Shown in pieces: positions 21,474 to 30,677 of a stretch of DNA of 64,000 nt (the first letter of the stretch is position 1; every line of letters begins with the position of its first letter). The stretch comes from Vibrio gelatinilyticus (GTDB taxonomy: Bacteria > Pseudomonadota > Gammaproteobacteria > Enterobacterales > Vibrionaceae): contig NZ_JAJNNZ010000002.1 of NCBI RefSeq assembly GCF_022836845.1, forward strand, positions 295,033 to 359,032, given 5' to 3'. The notes under the pieces were generated by a model that made no database searches, was not told where the DNA came from, and worked only from the letters and a program-made list of their open reading frames with translations. The translations under genes were made by a program, and so were the position numbers.

Positions 21474-22427
21474 ATGAATTCGCTGCTAGAGCATGCGTAT
21501 GCTAACGGTGCTCTCCTCGTCATGTGGGGAGCGCTTCTTTTCCACTTAATATTACCAATCCCAAACAATGCCCATCCACTCACTGCATGGCAGTACATTG
21601 CAAAACGGTTAGCGCAGAAGGTCAATACCAGTGGCGATTACCATCAAAGTAAACTTTCTGGTTCTCTCGCTTTAGTCGTTCTGATGACTCCGGTCATCAT
21701 TCTCTTAGTGGCGTTTCGGCCACTCGTATGGCAACCACAGTTATACGACCTTGGCTTGTTGTTACTTTCACTCGACTGGCGCAGTAACGAACGACTTACC
21801 CGTCAATTAGTGGATGCTCTTTCTTCGAATGATAAAAAGCTCGCTCGACAAGTGCTTGGCGAACGTCTTAATCGCGACACTGACACCTTATCTCTAATTG
21901 GACTAGGAAAAGCTGGCGCAGAAACTATCATCATGGGCTACACCCGAAATGTCATCTGCGTGCTATTTTGGTATGGCATTTGTGGCGGAATTGGCGCCTT
22001 TTGTTATCGGCTTATTGCCGAACTGACAAGAGCATGGAGCCCTGCTCAGCAAAGGTTCCATCCATTTGGTCTCTCCACGGTTAGATTGCTCGCGATGTTA
22101 GATCTAGTACCGATGAGGCTTTATGCGATATGTATTAGCATTGGCAATAATACTGCCGCAGTGATCTCTAGCATTAATCAACAAGCTCGCGTTTGGCCAT
22201 TACCTGGTCCTAGTTGGGTACTGATTTCCGTTGGTTGCAAATCGGAAATAGCACTAGGTGGGCCCGCTATTTATGATGGAACCAAGCATGAGCGCGCTCG
22301 AATTGGCGGTAGCGTGGTACCCTCGGCTTATCACCTTATGTGCATACAAAAACTGCTGGCTTGGCGTATCTACGCCTGGTTAATCCTACAAAGCGCTATC
22401 ATGTTTATAGTTTATCAAGGGGGCTGA
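21474..22427 (+). CDS. Divergent CobD/CbiB-family membrane protein
   Basis: 317 residues with several hydrophobic segments (about 10-28, 67-83, 155-180, 290-310). Length, PLTAWQYIAKRL near the N-terminus, the ERLNRDTDTLSL block and the C-terminal GGPAIYDG follow adenosylcobinamide-phosphate synthase (CbiB/CobD). The motifs that in E. coli CbiB read ETVAENTVDGIIAPLFF and KAVNTLDSMVG are here degraded (ETIIMGYTRNVICVLFW and RLIAELTRAWS), so catalytic competence is doubtful. AAGGA at 21461-21465 supports the ATG at 21474 rather than 21465. Position between mtnN and btuF points to a role in cobamide salvage. Confidence 0.7.
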   Translation: MNSLLEHAYANGALLVMWGALLFHLILPIPNNAHPLTAWQYIAKRLAQKVNTSGDYHQSKLSGSLALVVLMTPVIILLVAFRPLVWQPQLYDLGLLLLSLDWRSNERLTRQLVDALSSNDKKLARQVLGERLNRDTDTLSLIGLGKAGAETIIMGYTRNVICVLFWYGICGGIGAFCYRLIAELTRAWSPAQQRFHPFGLSTVRLLAMLDLVPMRLYAICISIGNNTAAVISSINQQARVWPLPGPSWVLISVGCKSEIALGGPAIYDGTKHERARIGGSVVPSAYHLMCIQKLLAWRIYAWLILQSAIMFIVYQGG

Positions 22428-22428
22428 T

Positions 22429-23256
22429 TTGACACGTTATTTGACTGCTCTCGCCCTCGTTTTGAGCTTAAGTCCAACCCTAGTATCGGCTACACCACAG
22501 CGCATCATCAGTCTTGCTCCACATGCTACTGAATTGGCCTTTGCCGCTGGTTTAGGAGGCAAACTCATCGCGGTAAGCGAGTTTAGTGACTACCCGGAAC
22601 AGGCCAAAAGTATCGAGAGAGTCGCCAACTACCAAGGGGTTAAGTTGGAGAGAATTATTTCGCTCAAACCTGACTTGATCCTTGTTTGGCCCGCTGGAAA
22701 CCCAATGCGGGAAGTTGAGAAGCTTGAGCAGTTTGGCTTTAATTTGCATTATTCGACAACCAAGTCCCTGACTGACATTGCAGACAACATAGAAGCATTA
22801 AGTGAATATGCCGACGATCCCAGCATTGGACAACAGGCCGCAGAAGACTTTCGTCAACAACTAACCAACGCCAAGCAGCGTTACACCACCGATGTTGCTG
22901 TGAGTTATTTCTATCAACTCAGTGAGAAACCCATCATTACCGTCGCTCAAAACAACTGGCCTAGCGTCGTTTTCGAATTTTGTGGTGGAGAAAACGTATT
23001 TGAAAAAAGCCCAGTACCCTACCCTCAAGTCAGCATTGAACAAGTTATCGTTCGACAACCCCAAGCCATTTTCACCTCTGAGCATGCCATTGCCAATGGC
23101 AATATGTGGGACAAATGGCGTCAACAATTACCTGCCGTTGGGCAAGGGCATTTGTGGTCGTTGACGTCTGATTGGCTTAACCGCCCGACGCCACGAACCT
23201 TGCGGGCCATTGAAGAAGTTTGCGAACATTTGCAACACGTAAGAAACAGCTTTTAA
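22429..23256 (+). CDS. btuF: Periplasmic vitamin B12-binding protein BtuF
   Basis: Captures cobalamin delivered through BtuB and hands it to the BtuCD importer. 275 residues (266 in E. coli). Signal peptide MTRYLTALALVLSLSPTLVSA is followed directly by TPQRIISLAPHATELAFAAG, the start of the class III solute-binding fold; LKPDLILVWPAGN and QPQAIFTSEHA are typical. The start is TTG (22429) with AAGGGGG at 22417-22423, one base after the stop of the preceding CbiB-like gene, implying translational coupling. BtuC and BtuD are not in the window. Confidence 0.92.
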   Translation: MTRYLTALALVLSLSPTLVSATPQRIISLAPHATELAFAAGLGGKLIAVSEFSDYPEQAKSIERVANYQGVKLERIISLKPDLILVWPAGNPMREVEKLEQFGFNLHYSTTKSLTDIADNIEALSEYADDPSIGQQAAEDFRQQLTNAKQRYTTDVAVSYFYQLSEKPIITVAQNNWPSVVFEFCGGENVFEKSPVPYPQVSIEQVIVRQPQAIFTSEHAIANGNMWDKWRQQLPAVGQGHLWSLTSDWLNRPTPRTLRAIEEVCEHLQHVRNSF

Positions 23257-23365
23257 TTGTGATACCAGTCACAAAATTTCAATATTCATCACGCAAAGAG
23301 CGATATTTTCGTAAAATCAGCCCCACAAACCATTCGTTAATTTGAGAATAAAGACCGTGGATTCC

Positions 23366-23974
23366 ATGCTCTATTTAGTCGATCTTTTTGGGACGGCAAT
23401 TTTCGCAGTATCAGGAGTGATACTGGCTGGACGATTGAAGATGGATCCTTTCGGCGTCATTGTGCTGGGCAGTGTGACTGCCATCGGCGGCGGTACAATT
23501 CGAGATATGTCTTTGGGTGCAACCCCTGTATTTTGGATTACCGATACCACTTATTTGTGGGTTATTTTTATCACCTGTCTTACCGCTATGTTGCTGATCC
23601 GCCACCCTCGCCGCTTGGCGTGGTGGGTATTGCCCGTTTGCGATGCGGTTGGATTGGCCGTATTTGTCGGGATCGGTGTCGAAAAGGCGCTTTCTTACCA
23701 AGACTCCTATATGGTGGCCATCATAATGGGGGTTATTACTGGCTGTGGCGGCGGTATTATTCGTGATGTATTAGCCCGAGAAATTCCAATGGTGTTACGA
23801 AGTGAAGTCTATGCCACTGCCTGTATTGTCGGTGGCTCAGGTTATGCGCTGGCTCTCATGTTCGGTTGCCACCCGTCTACCGCGTTTCTCACTTGCATTG
23901 TGACAACCTTGATCCTGCGTCTAGCTGCGATTCGTTGGCACCTCTCGCTGCCTACTTTTGCTCTCGATCGTTAA
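23366..23974 (+). CDS. yadS: TRIC-type cation channel family protein (YadS-like)
   Basis: About 202 residues with six to seven predicted membrane segments forming two inverted three-helix repeats, each carrying the family motif: GGGTIRDMSLG and GGGIIRDVLAREIPM. The rest, including MDPFGVIVLGSVTAIGG and LRLAAIRWHLSLPTFAL at the C-terminus, closely follows E. coli YadS. Bacterial TRIC homologues form trimeric K+ channels; the physiological role is unclear. The ATG at 23366 aligns with the E. coli start; a GTG at 23357 is possible. Follows btuF as in E. coli. Confidence 0.88.
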   Translation: MLYLVDLFGTAIFAVSGVILAGRLKMDPFGVIVLGSVTAIGGGTIRDMSLGATPVFWITDTTYLWVIFITCLTAMLLIRHPRRLAWWVLPVCDAVGLAVFVGIGVEKALSYQDSYMVAIIMGVITGCGGGIIRDVLAREIPMVLRSEVYATACIVGGSGYALALMFGCHPSTAFLTCIVTTLILRLAAIRWHLSLPTFALDR

Positions 23975-23985
23975 TGAGACAATGA

Positions 23986-24020
23986 CCTGAGTCGGCTTAT
24001 ACCGCACAAGCTGACTCAGG
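23986..24020. repeat. Imperfect inverted repeat between yadS and the ModF-like gene
   Basis: CCTGAGTC-g-GCTT (23986-23998) pairs with AAGC-t-GACTCAGG (24008-24020), 12 pairs and one mismatch, 9-nt loop. No T-tract follows on either strand within 10 bp. It may be a transcript-end hairpin for yadS or an operator. Confidence 0.55.
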
Positions 24021-24128
24021 CGCTCAATAACCTCTTCATTTTTACATAAGGCTCTTGTATGTTGGTTGCATGAAACCCCATCCATCATCGGTTTTTTGAA
24101 GCGGTGACATCAGCTCAAGGACGAGACT

Positions 24129-25595
24129 ATGAAGATTGAATTTCATCAACTGCACATCCCCGACACCGCGCATCCACTCACCATCGAACAGTGGCAGATT
24201 AACGACAGTGAACATTGGGCCATTTTTGAAACCCAAGGTAATGTCGGTTCACAAATCGGCGATTTGTTATGCGGAGAAAAACAAGCTGAGCCCGGCTGCC
24301 TTGTTGCTTTGCATCAAGATATAGCGCAAGTCTCGCTCGCAGAACAACAGCGTTTGCTTGAGCTCGAAAATGCAAACGACGATACCGATTTTCTCGATAG
24401 AATTGACTTCGGGCGTACCGTAACGCAGCTTATTGATGAACGAGTTCAGCAACCATCGCACACTCTCGAACTGATGGACAAGCTCGATTTGACGCATTTG
24501 GCCCAGCGAGGCTTTAAACAACTTTCAACGGGAGAAACCCGGAGAGTCATGTTGGCCCGTGCACTGGCAAGTAAGCCGCGCACTTTGTTGCTAGACGAGC
24601 CTTTCGTGGGTTTGGATGCCCAGCATAGAGAATTATTGGCCTGTTATCTCCGAACTCTCGCAGAGCACACTCAAATCATTATCGTGACATCGAGAGAAGA
24701 TGAGATCCCCGATTGGGTGCATCACGTCGCTCTTTTTGAGCACGGAACGCTAAGCCAAACAATGACACATCGCCAATGGCTGTCGCATCCGGTCATTAGC
24801 CAACTCAGGGCCTTATCCTCAGAACAAAGTGAGCAGTGGATCGCCTTGATTCGCAAGCATCAACACACAGCAAAGTTTGCTGATCCCTTGCTAAAAATAA
24901 CCAATGGCACTGTTGAATATGTTGAACAGCGAATTTTCTCTGGCGTAGATTGGCAAATTAATCATGGTGAACATTGGCAAGTACGTGGCCCCAATGGCTG
25001 CGGTAAGAGTACGTTACTTGGCTTGATTTTTGGTGATCACCCCCAGTGTTACAGTAATGATATCCAAATTTATGGCATGCAACGTGGAAGTGGTGAAACT
25101 GTTTGGGACATCAAAAAGCACACAGGTATGGTGTCATCTTCTTTACACCTGCAATATCGGGTAAGTTGTCGTGCACTCGATGTTCTTTTGTCTGGCTACT
25201 TCGACTCTATCGGATTATACGATCAGCCATCCAAAAAGCAGATAGATACTGCGATGGAGTGGTTAGCACTTTTGCACATGGCCCACCTCAAAGACACCTC
25301 GTTTAAGGCTCTCGAATATAGTCAACAACGCCTATTACTCATTGCCCGCGCCATTATTAAACAGCCAACATTGTTGATACTCGACGAACCATATCAAGGG
25401 CTTGATTTCTTGGGTAGGAAGTTAGTAACGAATGCTCTGAACATGATAGCCAATGAAAATCTCAGCCAGCTTTTGTATGTCTCTCATTATGTAGAAGATG
25501 CACTCGATAGCATTCAGCACTTTGTCGATTTTGTTAAAGATGATGCTGATGAAAATTATCGAGTTGAATTATCCAAGCGCGATGAGCTTCCTTAG
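24129..25595 (+). CDS. modF: ModF-like tandem ABC ATPase
   Basis: 488 residues with two ABC nucleotide-binding domains fused head to tail and no membrane segment, matching E. coli ModF (molybdate-locus ATPase of unknown role) through phrases such as GCGKSTLLGLIFGDHPQCYS, GSGETVWDIKKHTGMVSSSL and LLSGYFDSIGLYDQP. NBD1 (1-225): the Walker A position, residues 35-44, reads TQGNVGSQIG and lacks the GKS/T; signature LSTGE and Walker B TLLLDEP are kept. NBD2 (240-480): Walker A GPNGCGKST and Walker B LLILDEP are intact, but the signature is LEYSQ instead of LSGGQ. AAGGACGAG precedes the ATG. No mod genes are adjacent, so a molybdate role is not supported by context. Confidence 0.85.
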   Translation: MKIEFHQLHIPDTAHPLTIEQWQINDSEHWAIFETQGNVGSQIGDLLCGEKQAEPGCLVALHQDIAQVSLAEQQRLLELENANDDTDFLDRIDFGRTVTQLIDERVQQPSHTLELMDKLDLTHLAQRGFKQLSTGETRRVMLARALASKPRTLLLDEPFVGLDAQHRELLACYLRTLAEHTQIIIVTSREDEIPDWVHHVALFEHGTLSQTMTHRQWLSHPVISQLRALSSEQSEQWIALIRKHQHTAKFADPLLKITNGTVEYVEQRIFSGVDWQINHGEHWQVRGPNGCGKSTLLGLIFGDHPQCYSNDIQIYGMQRGSGETVWDIKKHTGMVSSSLHLQYRVSCRALDVLLSGYFDSIGLYDQPSKKQIDTAMEWLALLHMAHLKDTSFKALEYSQQRLLLIARAIIKQPTLLILDEPYQGLDFLGRKLVTNALNMIANENLSQLLYVSHYVEDALDSIQHFVDFVKDDADENYRVELSKRDELP

Positions 25596-25624
25596 AACTA
25601 GCACAAGGTGATTATTCAAGGTGT

Positions 25625-25641
25625 GGTAGTATTGCACTACC
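25625..25641. promoter_or_regulatory. Inverted repeat upstream of the LysR-type gene
   Basis: GGTAGT-ATTGC-ACTACC, a 6+5+6 dyad with the size and T-N11-A character of LysR-type operator cores, 25 bp before the regulator's start codon. It could be its autoregulatory site. Confidence 0.4.
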
Positions 25642-25665
25642 CATTCCAATAATTCATTAAAGCCT

Positions 25666-26520
25666 ATGTTACTCGAAGGCATTGAAACTCTGTTAGTGCT
25701 CGCGCGGGAAAAAACCATGAGCCGCACTGGCAGTAAGTTGTATATCAGCCAGTCGGCGGTTAGCAAGCGTATTGCAAATCTAGAGAAGAAACTTGGAAAA
25801 ACCTTGATTGAGCCACAAGGCAGGCAAATCAAGCTGACACCTGACGCGCTTTCATTGATTGACAGGATTGGCCCAAGTTTACATGAGCTTCGTGGGCTGA
25901 TTGCTGAAGAGCGAACTCTTGATGAACAATCAGTCATTCGTATTGATTGCTCAGAGACATTAGTGGCGGGCTATCTTAGCGAAGTCCTACCAAGCTTAAT
26001 GGCGCGCGAGCCGTTCTTGACCATCACGACCAATCACACCCCACGTATCATAGAGCATGTCAAAGCGGGCGACGCCGCAATAGGGTTGTGTGCAGGACAT
26101 CTCAATAGTCGTATTGGATTACACACGACTCATCTTTTCAACGAACCCTTTCGTGTGGTTAGCCAGCAAGTGCTAACCCAACCGCCAACGACATTAATTA
26201 CCAACGATTTAAATAATCCAGCCAATACCTATCAGGCAGGGCTGTTACAACAAGCAGGTATTGTTCCTAATATGCAGATGGACTCTTACACCGCCGCAGC
26301 TCAACTCGCCATTAAAGGGGTCTGTGCAGCCTTAGTGCCACTTTCAATAGTAAAAACCCTTCATATTGATGAAGGGCTTTGCTTTGATTTTGACTTTTTA
26401 TCTCGGTTAACCCGTCCTGTGCACCTTGTTTATCGTCCTTCAGCATTGAAGCTTAAACGAGTGAGAACAGTGATTGAAACCATTGAGGATGCTGTTCCCA
26501 AAGTAGCTTCAATGCCATGA
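25666..26520 (+). CDS. LysR-family transcriptional regulator
   Basis: 284 residues. The N-terminal winged helix-turn-helix (about 1-60) is evident in SRTGSKLYISQSAVSKRIAN followed by LEKKLGKTLIEPQGRQIKLT. The effector domain (about 90-280) has the usual two-lobe layout with IRIDCSETLVAGYLSEVLP at its start and GVCAALVPLSIV near the end. The target genes are unknown; the converging TSUP permease gene, whose 3' end it overlaps by 68 bp, is a possible but unproven target. The start ATG has no obvious ribosome site. Confidence 0.88.
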   Translation: MLLEGIETLLVLAREKTMSRTGSKLYISQSAVSKRIANLEKKLGKTLIEPQGRQIKLTPDALSLIDRIGPSLHELRGLIAEERTLDEQSVIRIDCSETLVAGYLSEVLPSLMAREPFLTITTNHTPRIIEHVKAGDAAIGLCAGHLNSRIGLHTTHLFNEPFRVVSQQVLTQPPTTLITNDLNNPANTYQAGLLQQAGIVPNMQMDSYTAAAQLAIKGVCAALVPLSIVKTLHIDEGLCFDFDFLSRLTRPVHLVYRPSALKLKRVRTVIETIEDAVPKVASMP

Positions 26521-27241
26521 CCATTGACATGATGACAACAAGTGGGCGGATGAATTTTTTCCCCTTGGATACAACGACCTTCGCTCCCATTCTGGCACCC
26601 AAAAATCCGCCCACCGCCATCACCAAACCGATCTTCCAAACCGGTAAGCCTGCAATAATGAAAAAGATCAGCGCAGCCAAGTTAGAGGTGAAGTTAAGTA
26701 CTTTAGTTTTTGCAGTAGCATGCACAATCGAAAGCTGAGCAATGGCAACAAAACAAATGGTGAAGATTGAGCCTGTGCCCGGCCCAAAAAAACCATCATA
26801 AAAGCCCACGCCCGTACCCACTGAAAAAGCAAACATGGTCTCAGAAAACTTAGGCTTACCACCACCCTCGCCGGCTTGTGGTGCCAGTAAAAAATATAAC
26901 GATATGCCAAGCAGTAACATCGGTATAAGACTGGTAAGAACGCCTGCGTCGATGTGCTGAACGAGCTCAGCACCAACAGCGGATCCCACAAAAGTACAAA
27001 TAATGGCAAGGCGCATCTCTTTCAGATTAACGATCCCATTACGCACAAAGTACCAAGTCGCCGAAAAACTACCGAACGAGCTTTGTAACTTATTAGTCGC
27101 CAAGGCTTGGGTTGGAGGTACCCCTACCGAAAGCAAAGCTGGCAGCGTCAACAAACCACCACCGCCAGCCATCGCGTCAATAAATCCAGCTAATCCTGCG
27201 ACAAAAAACAACATTGCCAGAATGTCTATCGTGACTTCCAT
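26453..27241 (-). CDS. TSUP (TauE/SafE) family membrane permease, YfcA-like
   Basis: 262 residues with about eight hydrophobic segments. Two family repeats are visible: AGFIDAMAGGGGLLTLPALL with TNKLQSSFGS near the N-terminus, and VGFYDGFFGPGTGS with TKVLNFTSNLAALI in the second half. TSUP proteins export sulfite, sulfoacetate or other organosulfur anions; E. coli YfcA is close. The substrate cannot be told from sequence. The last 68 bp overlap the convergent LysR gene. Ribosome site GAGAAGG before the ATG. Confidence 0.88.
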   Translation of the reverse strand: MEVTIDILAMLFFVAGLAGFIDAMAGGGGLLTLPALLSVGVPPTQALATNKLQSSFGSFSATWYFVRNGIVNLKEMRLAIICTFVGSAVGAELVQHIDAGVLTSLIPMLLLGISLYFLLAPQAGEGGGKPKFSETMFAFSVGTGVGFYDGFFGPGTGSIFTICFVAIAQLSIVHATAKTKVLNFTSNLAALIFFIIAGLPVWKIGLVMAVGGFLGARMGAKVVVSKGKKFIRPLVVIMSMVMALKLLWEQHPQWFQSLFSLV

Positions 27242-27321
27242 AGAGCCTTCTCAAATATAAATAATGGTGCGATTTTACTTGGTAACAGAACGAACACTAG
27301 CGAAACCAAAGACAGAAACCT

Positions 27322-27336
27322 ATTCCAATTTGGAAT
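27322..27336. repeat. 15-bp palindrome between the permease gene and carB
   Basis: ATTCCAA-T-TTGGAAT, perfect 7+1+7. It lies 81 bp upstream of the permease start and 21 bp from the carB terminator, so it is more plausibly an operator for the permease promoter. Confidence 0.4.
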
Positions 27337-27357
27337 CAATACTGCTAAATGAGATGT

Positions 27358-27383
27358 AAAAAAGCCCGCTCAATTGAGCGGGC
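27358..27383 (-). terminator. Rho-independent terminator of carA-carB
   Basis: Perfect palindrome GCCCGCTCAATTGAGCGGGC (27364-27383) with six T following on the minus strand. Confidence 0.93.
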
Positions 27384-27435
27384 AATGAGGTTGTCTAAAA
27401 GGCGGGCGCGATACCTGCTTCTTAGTTTTTATCTA

Positions 27436-30400
27436 TTACGCGTTTTTAACTTGCGCATGAAGTTCTTGTACTGACGTTACTGTCGATTTCGCATCGGCAG
27501 TGTGAGACATACACGTAGCGAACGCTGCGTTTAGCGTTGTGGTGTAGTTCACTTTCTCAGCCAAAGCGCCACGACGTAGAACTTTCGAGTCTTCTATCGC
27601 TTGACGACCAGCAGCCGTGTTAACGATATAGGTATACTCGTTGTTCTTGATGCGGTCTAGAATGTGTGGGCGACCTTCGTGTACCTTGTTAACAAGACGA
27701 GGGTTAATGCCCGCTTCACCTAGAATAACTGCTGTACCGTGAGTTGCATCCAACTGGTAACCCAGTTTCGTTAGCTTAGACGCTAGGTCAACGACTCGCT
27801 CTTTATCGCCTTCACGAACAGACAGTAATGCACGGCCACCTTCAGGGTAGACATTGCCACAACCAAGTTCTGCTTTTGCATAAGCTTCAGCAAACGTCGC
27901 ACCAACACCCATTACTTCACCCGTAGAACGCATTTCTGGACCTAACAATGGGTCAACACCAGGGAACTTGTTGAATGGCAGCACCACTTCTTTCACAGAG
28001 TAGTAAGGCGGAATGATCTCTTTTGTGAAACCTTGAGCTTCAAGAGATTGACCAGCCATGACTCGAGCAGCAATCTTAGCAATAGGCGCGCCTGTTGCTT
28101 TTGATACAAATGGTACTGTACGAGCTGCACGTGGATTAACTTCAATCAAGTAAACCTGATTGTTCTTAACTGCAAACTGCGTGTTCATAAGACCACGAAC
28201 ACCCAACTCGAATGCTAGCTTTTCAACTTGCTCGCGCATTACATCTTGGATTTCTTGGCTTAGCGTGTAGGCAGGAAGCGAACATGCTGAGTCACCTGAG
28301 TGAACGCCCGCTTGCTCAATGTGCTCCATGATACCGCCGATAACCACACGCTCACCATCACAAATCGCATCAACGTCTACTTCAATCGCGTCATCTAGGA
28401 AGCTATCAAGTAGTACTGGAGATTCGTTTGATACGCTCACTGCTTCGTTGAAGTAGCGACGTAGATCTTGCTCGTCATAAACGATTTCCATCGCACGACC
28501 ACCAAGTACGTAAGAAGGACGTACAACCAATGGGAAGCCGATTTCGCGAGATTTCTCAACCGCTTGCTCCATGGTTGTTACAGTTGCATTTTCTGGCTGA
28601 AGTAGGCCTAGACGGTCTACCGCAACTTGGAAGCGCTCACGGTCTTCTGCACGGTCGATTGCGTCAGGGCTAGTACCTATGATTGGTACACCTGCCGCCT
28701 CAAGAGCACGTGCCAGTTTCAGTGGCGTTTGACCACCGTACTGAACGATAACGCCTTTTGGCTTCTCAACGCGAGCGATTGCTAGCACGTCTTCCAGAGT
28801 TACTGGTTCGAAGTACAGACGGTCAGACGTATCGTAGTCTGTAGAAACAGTCTCAGGGTTACAGTTAACCATGATAGTTTCGTAGCCATCTTCACGTAGT
28901 GCTAGTGATGCGTGTACACAACAGTAGTCAAATTCAATACCTTGGCCGATACGGTTTGGACCGCCGCCTAGAATCATGATTTTTTCTTTGTCTGTTGGGT
29001 TCGCTTCACACTCATCATCGTAAGATGAGTACATGTAAGCCGTATCTGATGAGAACTCTGCAGCACACGTATCCACACGCTTGTATACCGGGTGGATATC
29101 GTATTGGTCACGTAGACGACGGATTTCGCTTTCCGCTACACCGAGGATCTTAGACAAACGAGCATCAGCAAAGCCTTTACGTTTTAGCTTGTTGAGTACG
29201 TCTTTGTTGAGACCTGCAAAACCAGCTGCTTTAACTTCTTGCTCTAGCTTAACGATATCTTCGATTTGAACTAGGAACCAACGGTCGATTTGCGTTAGGT
29301 TGAACACACCATCTACCGACATACCTGCGCGGAATGCGTCAGCGATGTACCAAATGCGCTCTGCGCCCGCTTCTTTAAGTTCGTGACGGATAGTGGTTAG
29401 AGCATCTGGTGCATCTAGGTCTACCATTTCGTCAAAACCAGTCGCGCCAACTTCTAGGCCGCGAAGTGCTTTTTGTAGAGATTCTTGTTGGTTACGACCG
29501 ATAGCCATCACTTCACCAACAGACTTCATTTGCGTCGTTAGACGGTCGTTAGCACCGGCGAACTTCTCGAAGTTAAAACGAGGGATCTTAGTCACTACGT
29601 AGTCGATTGTTGGTTCGAACGATGCTGGAGTTGCGCCACCAGTAATGTCGTTCATCAGCTCATCTAGTGTGAAGCCAACTGCCAGTTTCGCAGCAATCTT
29701 AGCGATTGGGAAACCTGTAGCTTTAGAAGCAAGCGCTGAAGAGCGAGATACACGTGGGTTCATCTCGATGATGACCATACGGCCATCTTTCGGGTTGATA
29801 CCAAACTGAACGTTTGAACCACCTGTTTCAACACCGATCTCACGCAATACGGCTAGAGATGCGTTACGCATGAGTTGGTATTCTTTGTCCGTCAGCGTTT
29901 GAGCTGGAGCCACGGTGATTGAGTCACCCGTGTGAATACCCATTGGGTCAAAGTTTTCAATCGCACATACGATGATGCAGTTGTCGTTTTTGTCACGAAC
30001 CACTTCCATCTCGTATTCTTTCCAACCGATAAGTGATTCATCGATAAGAAGTTCGTTAGTTGGAGACAGATCTAAACCGCGACGACAGATTTCTTCAAAT
30101 TCTTCTTTATTATACGCGATACCACCACCGGTACCACCCATCGTGAACGATGGACGAATGATACAAGGAAAGCCAACCATGTCTAAAACTTTGTAAGCTT
30201 CTTCCATCGTTTTCGCCGTATCCGCGGTAGGACACTCAAGGCCAATCGACTTCATTGCTTTATCAAAGCGAGAACGGTCTTCTGCTTTATCAATCGCGTC
30301 GGCCGTTGCACCAATCATTTCTACGCCGAACTCTTCAAGAACGCCGTGCTTTTCCAAATCAAGAGCACAGTTTAGTGCAGTCTGACCACCCATCGTTGGC

Positions 30401-30660
30401 AGTACCGCATCCGGCTTTTCTTTGGCGATGATATTACGTACGACTTCCCACTGGATTGGCTCGATGTACGTGGCATCGGCCATATCTGGGTCAGTCATGA
30501 TAGTTGCTGGGTTCGAGTTTACCAGAATAACTCGATAGCCTTCTTCACGAAGTGCTTTACAAGCTTGAGCACCAGAGTAGTCAAACTCACATGCCTGGCC
30601 AATGACGATCGGGCCGGCACCTAGAATCAGAATACTTTTAATGTCAGTACGTTTTGGCAT
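27436..30660 (-). CDS. carB: Carbamoyl phosphate synthetase large subunit
   Basis: Makes carbamoyl phosphate from bicarbonate, ATP and ammonia channelled from CarA, for arginine and pyrimidine synthesis. 1074 residues (1073 in E. coli). Two homologous ATP-grasp halves are clear: [20 protein letters not shown] and [13 protein letters not shown] in the first, [20 protein letters not shown] and [13 protein letters not shown] in the second, each followed by an EMNPR/EVNPR metal-binding motif ([24 protein letters not shown]). The C-terminal MGS-like allosteric domain (about 935-1074) includes [17 protein letters not shown]. Starts 17 bp after the carA stop, one operon. Confidence 0.98.
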   Translation of the reverse strand: MPKRTDIKSILILGAGPIVIGQACEFDYSGAQACKALREEGYRVILVNSNPATIMTDPDMADATYIEPIQWEVVRNIIAKEKPDAVLPTMGGQTALNCALDLEKHGVLEEFGVEMIGATADAIDKAEDRSRFDKAMKSIGLECPTADTAKTMEEAYKVLDMVGFPCIIRPSFTMGGTGGGIAYNKEEFEEICRRGLDLSPTNELLIDESLIGWKEYEMEVVRDKNDNCIIVCAIENFDPMGIHTGDSITVAPAQTLTDKEYQLMRNASLAVLREIGVETGGSNVQFGINPKDGRMVIIEMNPRVSRSSALASKATGFPIAKIAAKLAVGFTLDELMNDITGGATPASFEPTIDYVVTKIPRFNFEKFAGANDRLTTQMKSVGEVMAIGRNQQESLQKALRGLEVGATGFDEMVDLDAPDALTTIRHELKEAGAERIWYIADAFRAGMSVDGVFNLTQIDRWFLVQIEDIVKLEQEVKAAGFAGLNKDVLNKLKRKGFADARLSKILGVAESEIRRLRDQYDIHPVYKRVDTCAAEFSSDTAYMYSSYDDECEANPTDKEKIMILGGGPNRIGQGIEFDYCCVHASLALREDGYETIMVNCNPETVSTDYDTSDRLYFEPVTLEDVLAIARVEKPKGVIVQYGGQTPLKLARALEAAGVPIIGTSPDAIDRAEDRERFQVAVDRLGLLQPENATVTTMEQAVEKSREIGFPLVVRPSYVLGGRAMEIVYDEQDLRRYFNEAVSVSNESPVLLDSFLDDAIEVDVDAICDGERVVIGGIMEHIEQAGVHSGDSACSLPAYTLSQEIQDVMREQVEKLAFELGVRGLMNTQFAVKNNQVYLIEVNPRAARTVPFVSKATGAPIAKIAARVMAGQSLEAQGFTKEIIPPYYSVKEVVLPFNKFPGVDPLLGPEMRSTGEVMGVGATFAEAYAKAELGCGNVYPEGGRALLSVREGDKERVVDLASKLTKLGYQLDATHGTAVILGEAGINPRLVNKVHEGRPHILDRIKNNEYTYIVNTAAGRQAIEDSKVLRRGALAEKVNYTTTLNAAFATCMSHTADAKSTVTSVQELHAQVKNA

Positions 30661-30677
30661 TGTCTACTACTCCGAGA

